Below, piece by piece: positions 46,719 through 57,729 of a stretch of 64,000 nucleotides of DNA. Source of the DNA: Craterostigma plantagineum. Taxonomy: Eukaryota; Streptophyta; Magnoliopsida; Lamiales; Linderniaceae. Position 1 is the first letter of the stretch. Each line of letters starts with the position of its first letter. The stretch lies in NCBI GenBank assembly GCA_027422505.1, contig JAPQWV010000728.1, positions 62,001 to 126,000 of the forward strand. The letters are read 5' to 3'. The notes under the pieces are model-generated. The model was given only the letters and a program-made list of their open reading frames with translations, was not told where the DNA came from and did no database searches. A program made the position numbers and the translations under genes.

Positions 46719-48240
46719 ATGGTGAGAACAAGAGGGGAAGGTAGTAGTGGCGGTGGTGATGACCAGAACAGGGGAAACACGGCCCCTCCAGACAATCAAG
46801 ATGCGACCATTTTCCGACTCACGGAATTGGTACGCCAACAGTCAGCACAGATACAGCAACTGATTCAACAAAACACTGCGAACGCTGGGAACACTCAGGC
46901 AGATAGAGCAGAAATCGTGGGAGAGCAGTTTAGAAGGTTGAACCCACCAACCTTTGAGGACACGGTTGACCCGACGGCAGTCGAAGACTGGCCGAGGACT
47001 GGCTGAGACCCTAGAGAGTATGTTTGTCTACAGTCGGGTCCCCGAAGCAGAAAAGGCCCTTTGTGCCGGTTCCTACTAAGGGGAAGCGCGGGGCATTGGT
47101 GGACATCATTACGGCGATAGAAAATCCTGCCACATTGAGTTGGGACTGGTTCAAGGAACTGTTCCGGGGCAAGTACCTGACGGCCCCAGTAAGAGCTCAG
47201 CGCCTAAATGAGTTTATCAACCTCAGGCAGGGATCCATGACAGTTGCTGAATACATTCGGAAGTTTGAGCAGCTGTGCAGATTTGCAGCCCATATGGTGA
47301 GTACCGAGGCCTTGAAGATTGAGCGGTTTCTCGAGGGGTTGAAACCGGAGCTTTACAGAGATGTGAGTATGGCGGGAGTCTAGGGAGCCACTTACGCGCA
47401 GGTAGCGGAAAGGGCAATGGTGGCAGAACAAGCCGAGGCCCGAATCATGTGGGCACAGGAAGCAAAAAGAAAGTTCGCACAAATGCAAGGACCACAGTGG
47501 AGTGGGGGAGACCAAAAACGCCAGTTTGTGCCCAAGGGCGGAAAGAAGAAATTCTAGAATAAGCCTCCACAACAACCTCAGGGGTGGTGAATAGATCCCA
47601 GAACCCGAATCAGAATCAAGGAGTAGCACCGATTCCAAATTACCCGAAGTGCGGGAAGAGGCACTTCAGCAACTGCTATGCCAGGACAATACATGTTTCA
47701 GACGTCGAAAGCCGAGTCATTTCGTGAAACAGTGCCCGGAAGGTGCGTCAGGGAGTCAAGCCGGAAGTCAAGTGAGGTCTCCGATGGTGCCAGCTCGAGT
47801 CTATACCATCACATCAGAAGAAGTGGAGAACAACCCGGCGGTGGTGACAGGTACTCTCCTATACACCAGATTCCCACGTGCATCTTAGTAGATTTCAGGG
47901 CGACCCACTCATTTGCATCCATCCAACACGTGACGAAACTTAGAGTAACGCCCGAACGGACAGAATGTGAATATAGTGTAGCAATCCCAAACAGGGCTCC
48001 AACTAGGACTAACCAAATATTAAGAGTTGCGCGGTAGTAGTGGGTGAGGAAGAACTACCTGTAGACCTAATAATCATCCCAATGCACGACTACGAGGTGA
48101 TACTCGGGATGGACTGGCTCTCAGAGTACGGAGCTGTGATAGATTGTAATCGTAAGGTGGTCACATTCAGTATAGAAGGGGAAGAACCTTTCACCTTCGA
48201 GGGAACAGTGTAAGGAAGAAGTATACCGAGAATATGGCGT
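46719..48240 (+). pseudogene. Element E gag and protease (broken)
   Basis: Gag starts at 46719 (MVRTRGEGSSGGGDD), followed by LTELVRQQSAQIQQLIQQ and LNPPTFEDTVDPTAVEDW. An 11 bp near-duplication at about 46985-47006 (GACTGGCCGAG/GACTGGCTGAG) shifts the frame. The gag domain resumes at 47100-47383 (DWFKELFRGKYL...GSMTVAEYIRKFEQL). Both zinc knuckles have lost a cysteine (YPKCGKRHFSNC and CFRRRKPSHFVKQC). The protease at 47787-48200 has its active site changed from DSG to DFR (ILVDFRATHSF), so it would be inactive. Confidence 0.85.
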
Positions 48241-48259
48241 TAAAGGCACAACGGTTGAT

Positions 48260-49130
48260 CAAGGCCGGATGCGAAGGATACTAGTATTTGCGCTAAAAAC
48301 GGAAGAGGATTCCTCCCCAAAGCATGAAGATGTACCCGTAATTAAGGAGTTCCCAGATGTATTTCCAGAAGACTTGCCAGGTGTACCACCGGAAAGAGAG
48401 ATTGAGTTCATAATTGACCTGGTGCCGGGAGCAGCACCGGTATCCAAGACCTCGTACCGGTTAGCACCGACCGAACTAAAGGAGCTGAAGGAATAGATCG
48501 AGCTTTTACAGAAAGGATTCATCCAAACAAGTTTTTCTCTTTGGGGTGCGCCAGTCTTATTTGTGCGTAAGAAGGACGGCTCGGCGGCTGTGCATAGATT
48601 ATAGGGAGTTGAACAAGCTGACAGTCAAAAACAAGTATCCTCTGCCCAGAATAGACGACCTCTTCGATCAATTACAAGGTGCCACAGTGTTCTCTAAGAT
48701 CGATTTGCGGTTGGGATACCATCAGCTGAAAATACGGAAAGACGATATTCCTAAGACGACGTTCAGTACCAGATATGGGCACCTTGAGTTCTTAGTCATG
48801 CCCTTCGAGGTGACTAACGCGCCATCGGCCTTCATGGACCTAATGAACCGGGTGTTCAAGTCCTACCTGGATAAGTTCGTGATCATATTCATAGACGATA
48901 TCCTCATCTACTCGAAGACGAGGGAAGAGCACGAGCAACACCTGCAAGTAGTACTTGGGGTATTGCGGGAAAAGCAGTTGTATGCCAAATTCAAAACGTG
49001 TGAGTTTTGGATGGACCAAGTAGCATTTTTGGGACACATTGTCTCCGAAGCGGGAATCTCGGTCGATCCAAGCAAAATCAAAGCAATTAATAACTGGCCA
49101 TAGCCGACCAATGTAACAGAAGTCGGAGCT
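48260..49130 (+). pseudogene. Element E reverse transcriptase (broken)
   Basis: The pre-RT block [21 protein letters not shown] is at 48269-48496. The palm is at 48546-49103, with [49 protein letters not shown] and catalytic FIDD ([12 protein letters not shown]), then [18 protein letters not shown] stop at 48496 and a frameshift at about 48583 (within RLCIDY) break the frame. The stretch 48546-49103 is the longest intact RT piece in the window. Confidence 0.87.
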
Positions 49131-49690
49131 TCCTAGGCTTAGCGGGCTACTATAGGAAGTTGATAAAGGATTTTTCGAAAATCGCCTCTACACTGACGAA
49201 GTTGACCAGAGAGAATACTCCTTTTCAATGGAGCGAAGAGTGAGAACGAAGTTTTCAGGAATGGAAGTGGCTTACTACAGCCCCAGTGCTGACAATACCA
49301 TCAGGAACAGGGGGATTTTCCGTTTACAGCGATGCTTCGAAGAACGGGCTCGGGTGCGTATTAATGCAAAACGGAAACAAAGTGGCCTATGCCTCACGGC
49401 AGTTGAAGGAGTACGAGAAGAACTACACTACGCATGACCTAGAACTCGTTGCGGTAGTCTTTGCCCTCAAGATTTGGAGGCACTACCTATACGGAGAAAG
49501 ATGCGAAATCTACACCGACCACAAAAGCTTGAAGTACTTCTTCACGCAAAAAGAGCTGAATATGAGACTAAGGCGATGGCTAGAACTGGTGAATGACTAC
49601 GATTGTGTGATCAACTACCACCCAGGCAAGGCGAACGTGGTAGCTGATGCCTTAAGTCGAAAAGCAGTAAGCACGGAGCTACAACTACTT
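49131..49690 (+). pseudogene. Element E RNase H domain
   Basis: The frame at 49286-49954 (222 residues) is almost complete. Acidic positions are visible in [28 protein letters not shown] and [10 protein letters not shown], the four expected metal-binding blocks. It degrades the RNA strand after reverse transcription. The frame continues beyond RNase H into the linker before integrase. The connection upstream (49131-49285) is frameshifted. Confidence 0.85.
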
Positions 49691-50974
49691 GAAGTAGAAA
49701 TCGTGCCATTAGGTGAGGTCGAGACAAAGTTAGCAGCCTTGACTCTTCGACCAACATTATTGGAGCAAATCATAAAGGCGCAGGAGAGTGACGAGCTATA
49801 TATGAAGATCAAAGGAGCACAAGGAGAACAACCGGAAACAGACTTTGCGCTCCTAGGCGACGGAAGTCTGTACTACAAGGATAGGTTGTATGTACCTGAT
49901 AACTCGGAGCTTCGACGTATCATAATGGCAGAAGTGCATTCTACACCATACTAAGTGCATCCTGGAGCTACGAAATTGTATAGAGACTTACGGACGAATT
50001 ACTGGTGGCCAGGGATGAAGAAAGATATAGCGAAGTTCGTGAGTCAGTGCCTCACTTGCCAACGAATTATGGCGGAACACCAACGGCCGGCAGGAACGTT
50101 ACAGCCTTTACAAATCCCGGAGTGAAAATGGGACAACATAACTATGGATTTGTAAGCGGATTGCCGAAGACGTGAAAGGGCACGATGCAATATGGGTAAT
50201 TGTCGACTGGTTTACGAATCTGCCCATTTTCTGCCGATAAGTACAACATTTTCCATGGAGCGATACGCGGAGCTGTACATCCAGGAAATAGTGAGACTCC
50301 ACGGAATACCATTGTCGATAGTTTCAGACCGTGACTCAAGATTCCTATCCAAGTTCTGGACGAGTTTACAAAAGGCAATGGGGACAAAAAATTATCGTTT
50401 AGCACGGCCTATCATCCTCAGACGGACGGCCAATCCCAACGGACTATCCAGACTTTAGAGGATATGCTACGAGCCTGTGTGCTCGATATCAAAGGCAATT
50501 GGAGCAAGTATCTTCCACTCGTGGAATTCTCGTATAACAATAGCTATCGGGCTATGATTGGAATGGCTCCTTATCTTACGGGCGTGAGTGCAGATCCCCA
50601 GTGCATCGGGATGAAGTCGGTGAAAGAGCGATGTTAGGGCCAGACATGGTACGAGAAATGACGGAATCATCGCAATGATCCGAGAAAGGATGCGAACGGT
50701 GCAAAACAGACAAAAGAGTTATGCGGATCGGAGACGCAGACCCTTAGAATTTGAAGTCGATGACTGGGTTTTCTTGAAAGTATCACCGATGAAGGGCGTT
50801 AAGAGGTTCGGGAAGAAAGGAAAATTGAGCCCACGATATATTGGTCCGTTCAAGATAGTGAAAAGAGTTGGGAAGTAGCGTACCAACTGGAACTACCAGC
50901 ATCAATGTCGCAAGTACACGATGTGTTTCATATTTCGACCTTACGGAAGTACATCGCTGAACCGAAGCACGTAC
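49691..50974 (+). pseudogene. Element E integrase (broken, 3' end deleted)
   Basis: The H2C2 module is at about 49929-50075 (HSTPY, HPGATKLYRDLRTNYWWPGM, CLTC), with a stop between the two His. The core is at 50192-50458 ([24 protein letters not shown]). The catalytic Glu is replaced by Gln (DGQSQRT). The tail GKLSPRYIGPFKIVKRVGK is at 50675-50878. The sequence runs straight from HISTLRKYIAEPKHVHS into LTR-like sequence at about 50975, so the last about 300-400 bp of pol and the PPT are deleted. Confidence 0.83.
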
Positions 50975-53387
50975 ATAGCAACCGGGTCCTCGTAAATATT
51001 AAGGCCAATAAATTTTGCATAAATGCGGAATGCAATTATGTGTGTCAGGTGCATTCATTTTTGTGATTACGTGACTAATCAAATTTCACACACCCCTTAT
51101 GCATACGTGACTTGGTGTATTTCTTGCAATTATTCTGTGCTCGTGTGAATTATGTGAAGTTTACATGTTGAAATTAGTGCAATTAATTTGGGCCATGTGA
51201 CTCCCAATCTAATTATAATTTTCGAAAGATAGACCAAAAAGAGATTGGGTCAAAAGTAAGAAATGAGACTATAAGGCCATGATTTAAATGGCTAAGAATA
51301 AATTTAGGGCCAAATTTGTTAAGGACAAACCTTAAGAGACAAAGATCCCTAAAATTAAGAAAACCCACGTTAGCCTAAGGCAATTCCCATATCCACCTAG
51401 ACTAAGATATTTTATCTAACACATTTCCAAGCCACAAATCCTCATTTGTGAGGAAGCCATCGAAGTTGAGAAAGGAAGACGAGAGAGAGAGAGAGTTCGG
51501 AAACCACACTCAAGGAAGCTTGAAAGAAAGGTAAAAATTTTCTTACTATGATTCCTTTAGTTTCGTTTGGGCAATAGAATACTTTAGGGATTTTAAGCAC
51601 ACCATTCGGGATTTTGAGCGCACGAAGCACCATATGCTAGGATTCACGCGATTCTAATTCTCGAAACTGTGTTCCATCCTTAGTTCGATTAAGACCTATT
51701 AAGCACGACAAATAGGCCTAAACTTGCATTTTGTTAAGTTCGATTTTAGGGTTCTAAGGGTCCAAATCGGCCTTCAAATGTGTTCTTAGGAAAGTAGCTT
51801 TTCGATCCTTAAAAACTAGTACATTGCGAATTAGAAAATGTTTTAGTTGGGATGAGCTCGTGAACACGAACTTCGCGAACTCGGGATCGCGAACTCTAGG
51901 AGAAAACAAGTTCGCGAACTCGAAGTAGGTCACTTGCATGGAGAACATAAGTATTGCGGGTTCAACAAATCACACGACGAGCTTCGCGAATTGGGAAGGG
52001 ATCGCGAACCATGCAAAACGTCACGGGTCGAACGAGGTTTGCGAACTCGTGCAAACCCTGTTTCGCGAATTAAGATGCGAACCAAGTTGGCGAAGCAAGT
52101 GTAGTTGGCGAATTCACACACTTCACGAACCGAAACTGGGCGAATCCTTATCTTCACGGGCCGAGCGGATTTTGCGAGTTCCATTTGGCGAACTCCATTT
52201 GGCGAATTGAAGCTGGCGAATCAAGGGAAGTTGGCGAGCTCGACGTTTCGCGAATTCGGAGAGTTTGGCGAACTCATGCATTTCGCGGGCTGCTACCAAT
52301 TGGCGAACTCAGTTGGCAAATCGAGGGTTTTGCGGGTTCAACCAAGTCGCACATGAGGTTCGCGAAGGGAGTTCGCAAAGTGCGTACTTCGCGAACCATA
52401 AGGGGAATTCGCGAACCATGGAAAGGGTTTTGCGAACAAAGAGCCAAGTACATTTCACGGGCCGAACAAACTTGGCGAGTCCGTTTGGCGAATCCTTGAA
52501 GGCTAATTCGCGAACTGTTAACAAAGTGCATTTGGCGAATTCGAGCCATTTGGCGAATCCAAGACCAACTCCACGAATTTCCAAAGAACGGCTAACTCCA
52601 AATAAATCACGAAACTTACTTAGGAAATTAGAGCCGAGGTAGCAAACTTCGCGAACCCTAGGCTTAGAAATTACCATTCGCGAACTTAGGTAAAATATTT
52701 GGTGAAGTCGAGAATTCGCAAAACATACTTAGGAAATTTTAGTTAAATTTCAAGAGTCATGCGAGAGTTTGCGAACCCAACTAAAATGTGTTTATAACTT
52801 AGGAAAAATATTTCTTTCGAACTCTTTTCAATAAATAGTCCTTAAAAATAGTAGTAAGTATAATATAACAACCCTTAGGAATTTTCAGTCCTTAAGTAAT
52901 TAACTAAATTAAAATTAGCGTACTAACCCTAGTGTTTATGCCTAAGGTCGAGAATTAGGAGACACCACGGGGCAGGTAGGTAGAATTCGACGGACGACAG
53001 GTAAGTAGAAATCCAACTACAACACATAACCTGTGTGTTATATGCTTTATGTGACTATGTGCCTACGTGAGTTTGTGATTACATGAATTGTTTGTAGCGC
53101 TTTCATGTGGTAAGCTCATGTTGAATTTATTTGGATATGCATATTCATGTGCACGCTCGAACTGAGGGAGGGTCGTGGGACTGAGTGTGCATAAATATAT
53201 GCTACCAGGACGTCGTTTAGCGTCGTCGTAATATTATGTAAATAAATATATGTGAATGTATCACGGATACGATTTGGGCATGGCCCGTGGCGGTAAGGTG
53301 CGACCTGGAGGGTGCGACCTGAGGGTATAAGCGACACAGGGTGGAACCACCTGGTGTAGGCAACCTCAGCGTAGGCTACCAGCGTGA
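50975..53387 (+). repeat. Element E, 3' LTR (right, both ends damaged)
   Basis: It begins near CATAGCAACCGGGTCCTCG, where TGTAGCACCCGGG is expected. It follows the left LTR to GGCTACCAGCGTGA at 53387, then stops. The last about 660 bp present in the left copy (45903-46563) are missing. About 85 bp near 53205 are also absent. At 51660-51770 it retains the original sequence that the left LTR has lost to a templated insert. Confidence 0.85.
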
Positions 53388-55358
53388 TTTTCGCCGATTT
53401 ATTAAAAACTTTTTAAAGAAAATAATATATAATCTAAAGTCGGGTTTACAAAACACGTTACTATAATACAACGGGCCAAAGCGGGCCGAAGCCAAAAAAT
53501 CTGAACCCGACTATGCTATACTACGCCTCTCCACAGCTCGCGTCCCATGTACTGTGCCGCCCTCAAAAGTCCGTGGAGTCACCCGCCGCCAACCAGTCTA
53601 TAACTAACCCTGACACCCATCGGTGTCGGGCTCAGTCTCACCTACAAAATAAAACCCTGAGCAAAATAGCCCAGTAGGTGGTAGTAAAAATATGCGATGC
53701 ATGCGTGCACTCATCCCAACCCCAATCCTCACAACATGATAATGCACGCTCGAACCTACGTCACATCTCATACATAATCGAGCCCTAGGCTAGACTCGGC
53801 ACCCATTGCACGCAATGGCATAGTACGCCATAAACCATTCTGTCACGTCGGCCGTGCCGGATCGCTCCTTCCGCAGTCAATCTCAACCCGACGATTTTTC
53901 CCCGATTAGTGTACCACTAACCCGGGTAGACAGGAATCTCACATCTGTCGTCCATCCCCGAGCCAAATATATATGGTGGTATACACCTCGGGTGGCTCAA
54001 TCCCGAGTAGACAGGTGTCACTAACCTTATCTCCCACCAGGTGCCCAATCGATTCTAGACCTGACGACCAATATAGGTTACTCTGCCCCACTCATCTGAC
54101 ATTGTAAGGCATCACCATACAAATACGGTACAATAATCTCTCCCGTGAAATGTCGGGAAATGCACACATAATCAACCACATATAGCACATACCCCGAATC
54201 CACATAACTCGTACAACTATTAAACCAGGCCGAATGTTTTAAACCGAAAAATAATCTTAAAATATTAAAATATGGGTTAACCCAAAAATCCTGGTCAAAA
54301 TATAAAAATAATTTAAAATGATTTGGGGTGAAAATAACTTTATTTAAAATAATTGGGCCTGAATAGGGCAAAGGGCCAGAATTAAATCGTTGGTCATCTC
54401 ACACCAAAATCGGTCAAAGCCGACAGTTAAAACGCTGGTCAACTGGCGAAATAATTTCGCGTGAGCGTCCAATTTTGCGAAGCTTTCGCCGATTTCGCGA
54501 ATCGCCCGATTGGACGCACGAAGCCCGATTGAATTTGCGAATCGCCCATTTTCTCTCACAAGAATCACCCCGTGAAAGTCAGTTGGCCCGCGAAACTCAA
54601 TGTCAGCCCGCGACGCCTCTCACAGGAATCACCCAAGTCGGCCCGCGAAAAGGCTCTAGCCCGCGAAAACCCGAATTTTTGCCCGTGAAACACTTGTTTT
54701 ACTCACACCGAAAAATCCTTTGGGCCCGCAACAAAGTTTGCGACCCGAAACTCATTCGGCCGATTTCCTATTCAATTTAAAATCTGTCTCACACATAACT
54801 TGCGAGGTAAATAGGCCCGCGAAACTCACAAACTCGTCCGAACTTTCAAATCGTCCGATCTCAATAATCACCCGATTCCTTCATACGAAACTTATATTAC
54901 AAACCCTAAGTTTTTCCAGAATTCTTTACAAGATCATCACATCAAATCACATAAGAGCGTTAATAAAATATAGAACTCATATATTGAGTTCGAAAATCAC
55001 ATAATAGCACATCACAAAATTCATAAAATCATAAAACTTGAGACTTTAAACTCGAATGGCCTTCCATTCAAATTTTAATATTTTTCCGGAAAATAATACG
55101 GATAGTAGGGGTTTAACCACCTACCTAGCCTCCTTAGTTGTGTTTTAATAACTTCCCAGTTCGAAAATCAGTCTTGGCTTGCCAACAATTCTTTTCAGCT
55201 TCTTATGCCACCTTATTATCGTCCTAATTACTTCAACAATTCCACCAACCACGTTAAGCATAAAACCCGTGAACTTAGAGAAGATTTTACAAGTTACGGA
55301 TATGATCCTTACCTCCTTAAGCCTATTAACTTTTCGTCTAGGTTGAAAATCACATGAA
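53388..55358 (-). repeat. Element C, 5' LTR (right, both ends missing)
   Basis: It matches the left LTR of C from GATTTATTAAAAACTTTTTA (left about 34168) to GGTTGAAAATCACATGAA (left 36112). The first about 45-75 bp next to the PBS and the last about 390 bp are gone. The CpG-word array is at about 54470-54860. It joins E at 53387/53388 and the RT region of B at 55358/55359. Confidence 0.83.
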
Positions 55359-56100
55359 TCTTGTATAGCTGCTTCTCTCGCAATATTCCAGGACATTCCT
55401 CAGGTGTCGTTCGTGCTCCTCTCGTGTCTTTAGTAAATGACGATGTCATCAATGAATACAATGACGCATTTATCGAGGAATGATTTGAATACTCGGTTTT
55501 CCATGAACTTCGTTGGTGCATTAGTCAGCCTGAAAGGCATGACTAGGAATTCGTAATGCCCATAGCAAGTGCTGAAGGCCGCCTTCGGAATGTCTTCTTT
55601 TCGGATCTTCAACTAGTGATACCCCGGTCGCAAGTCTATTTTCGAAAACACCGTGGTTCTTTGTAGTTGGTTGAATAGATCATCAATTCTTGGGAGGGGG
55701 TACTTATTTTTTTTCTTAATTTTGTTCAGTTCCCTATAATCAATGCAGAGCCGCATCGATCCATCTTTCTTCTTAACAAATAGTACGGGTGCTCCCCATG
55801 GTGAGAAGCTCGGTTGGATGAACCCCTTCTGTAGTAATTCATCCAGTCGCTCCTTCAATTCCTTCAATTCTGCTGGTGCTAATCGGTATGGTGGCTTAGA
55901 TAATCGGTGCAGCTCCAGGTACTAAATCGATTGTGGGTTGTATATCTCCCGATCTAGCGGAAGTCCTGGCAAATCTTCTGGGAATACATCGGGAAATTCT
56001 CGTACTATATAGACTTCTTCTAACTTTTGGGGGTGAACGTTCTTCTGAGGTGATTGCAAACACAGGTATGCTTCACATCCTGTCCTGATTAGACATTGTG
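55359..56100 (-). pseudogene. Element B reverse transcriptase N-terminal half
   Basis: Minus-strand frames at 55613-55867 ([45 protein letters not shown]) and 55430-55612 ([31 protein letters not shown]) carry the RT fingers and the catalytic FIDD. The pre-RT region [19 protein letters not shown] is at 55922-56107. The part of RT beyond FIDDIVIY runs on for about 60 bp to the junction with LTR C. Confidence 0.85.
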
Positions 56101-57574
56101 CCTTCATCGCGGAAATTTTTTAAAGTTTGCTGCTCTTCCTAGATTCCATGAAGGTGAAGGGTTCGGCATTTGGTAGGTTAATGGTCACTTTCTTACGGCT
56201 ACAGTCAATAACTGCTCCGTACTTTGATAGCCAGTCCATTCCAAGGATTACTTCATAATCGCTCATTGGAATGACTATCAGGTCAACAGGCAAGGTCCTA
56301 TAGTCAACTAACACTGGGCAATTTCGTAGAATTTGATTTGGTTCGCGTGGAAGCTCCATGAGGGATGGTAACATTGTATTCGTAGTTAACTAGGCTGGGT
56401 GTAACCCCGAATCTCACCACATAATTAGTTGATGCAAATAAAGGTGGGGCTCCTGAGTTAACCAGTATGCATGTCGGGGTTGAATGGATAAGGAGAGTAC
56501 CTGTCACCACAGGCGGGTTATTCTCCGCCTCTTTCGATGTCAGCGCCCGAGCAGGTACGGTAGGTGGCCTGGCTTGCACTGGTGCTTGACACCCGGATGC
56601 AGTCTCCGTGCATGCCTTGGAAAAGTGGCCTGTCTTGCGACACGTATAGCAGGTTGCATTCTGAGAATATCATATTCCCAGATGCCTTCATGTACATTGT
56701 GGGCATATTGGTATGGTCGGCTGCGGTCTCCCCTGATTAGTAGTGGGCCACTGGGGTGGTGCTGGTTTATACTCAAAGTTAGGCTTGGCATTCTGGGAGA
56801 TGAATTTTTTCTTTGGGTTACTTCCACCCTATTTGGGTCCTTGCACAAATTTCCTTTCTGCCCCTTGAGCTCGAATGATTCGGAGCTCAGCTTGCTCCGC
56901 CATCAAGGCACGTTCTGCCACCTGAGCATAAGTAGCTCCTAGAGGCCCAGCCATGTTCATGTCCCGATACAGTTCTGGCTTCAGACCTTCCATAAAACGT
57001 TCAACCTTCAATGCATCGGTGCTCACCATGTGAGATGCGAATCGGGATAGCTGTTCGAATTTTCTGATATATTCGGCTACTGTCATTGGGCCATGATCTT
57101 CAGCTCGAACGGGAGCGATAGAATACTTGCATCAAAAATGTTCTTGAATTGGTCCCATGTCATTGTGACATGATCTTCAAAGGCGAGGATTGTATCCGAC
57201 CAGTGGCATGCACTTCCTTTCAGTAGGAAGGCAGCACATAAAAATTCTCATCTTCCAGAATCCTACTATAATGGAACATGCTTTCAGTGTTCTCAGCCAA
57301 TCTTCAGCTGCTGTACGGTCAATGGCATATTCAAACGTTGGGGATTTAGTATGCAAAATCTTTTCCCAACTACTTCGACTCTTTCAGCCTGAGGGGGTCC
57401 ACTACTAGACAGTCCGCTCGTGTTACGCTGCTGCATCATCTCTTGAATTTGAGCGGATTGTTGTCGCACTAGTTCCATAAGTTGAAGAATCGCCGTATCT
57501 CGATTATCAGTAGGAGTTGCGGGTCGGTTGCCCTTATTCGCACCCCCACTACATTCTCCTCTTGTTCTACCCAT
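56101..57574 (-). pseudogene. Element B gag and protease
   Basis: The gag start at 57574 (MGRTRGECSGGANKG) leads into LMELVRQQSAQIQEMMQQ. The gag domain tail is at 56829-57086 (MTVAEYIRKFEQLSRFASHM...ERFMEGLKPELYRDMNM). A CCHC knuckle near 56610-56660 is intact (CYTCRKTGHFSKAC). The protease at 56304-56579 has its catalytic Asp changed to Asn (ILVNSGAP), then LPVDLIVIPMSDYEVILGMDWLSKYGAVIDC at 56120-56374. Frame breaks occur at about 57100-57290 and 56800. Confidence 0.85.
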
Positions 57575-57715
57575 TTTCTCTTATACCTTAATAGTCCCTA
57601 AAGCCAATAAATCATGCACATACAAAATTCATAGAAACATATAACTTACTAGCAAGGCCGCTTCTGTGCTTTTGAGTGTGTGTACATGGACAGTCTACAG
57701 AACTCGTAGCCAAAA

Positions 57716-57727
57716 GCTCAGATACCA
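57716..57727 (-). other. Element B primer binding site (tRNA-iMet)
   Basis: On the minus strand it reads TGGTATCTGAGC, one mismatch from the iMet primer complement, 2 bp from the LTR edge at 57730. Confidence 0.85.
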
Positions 57728-57729
57728 CC

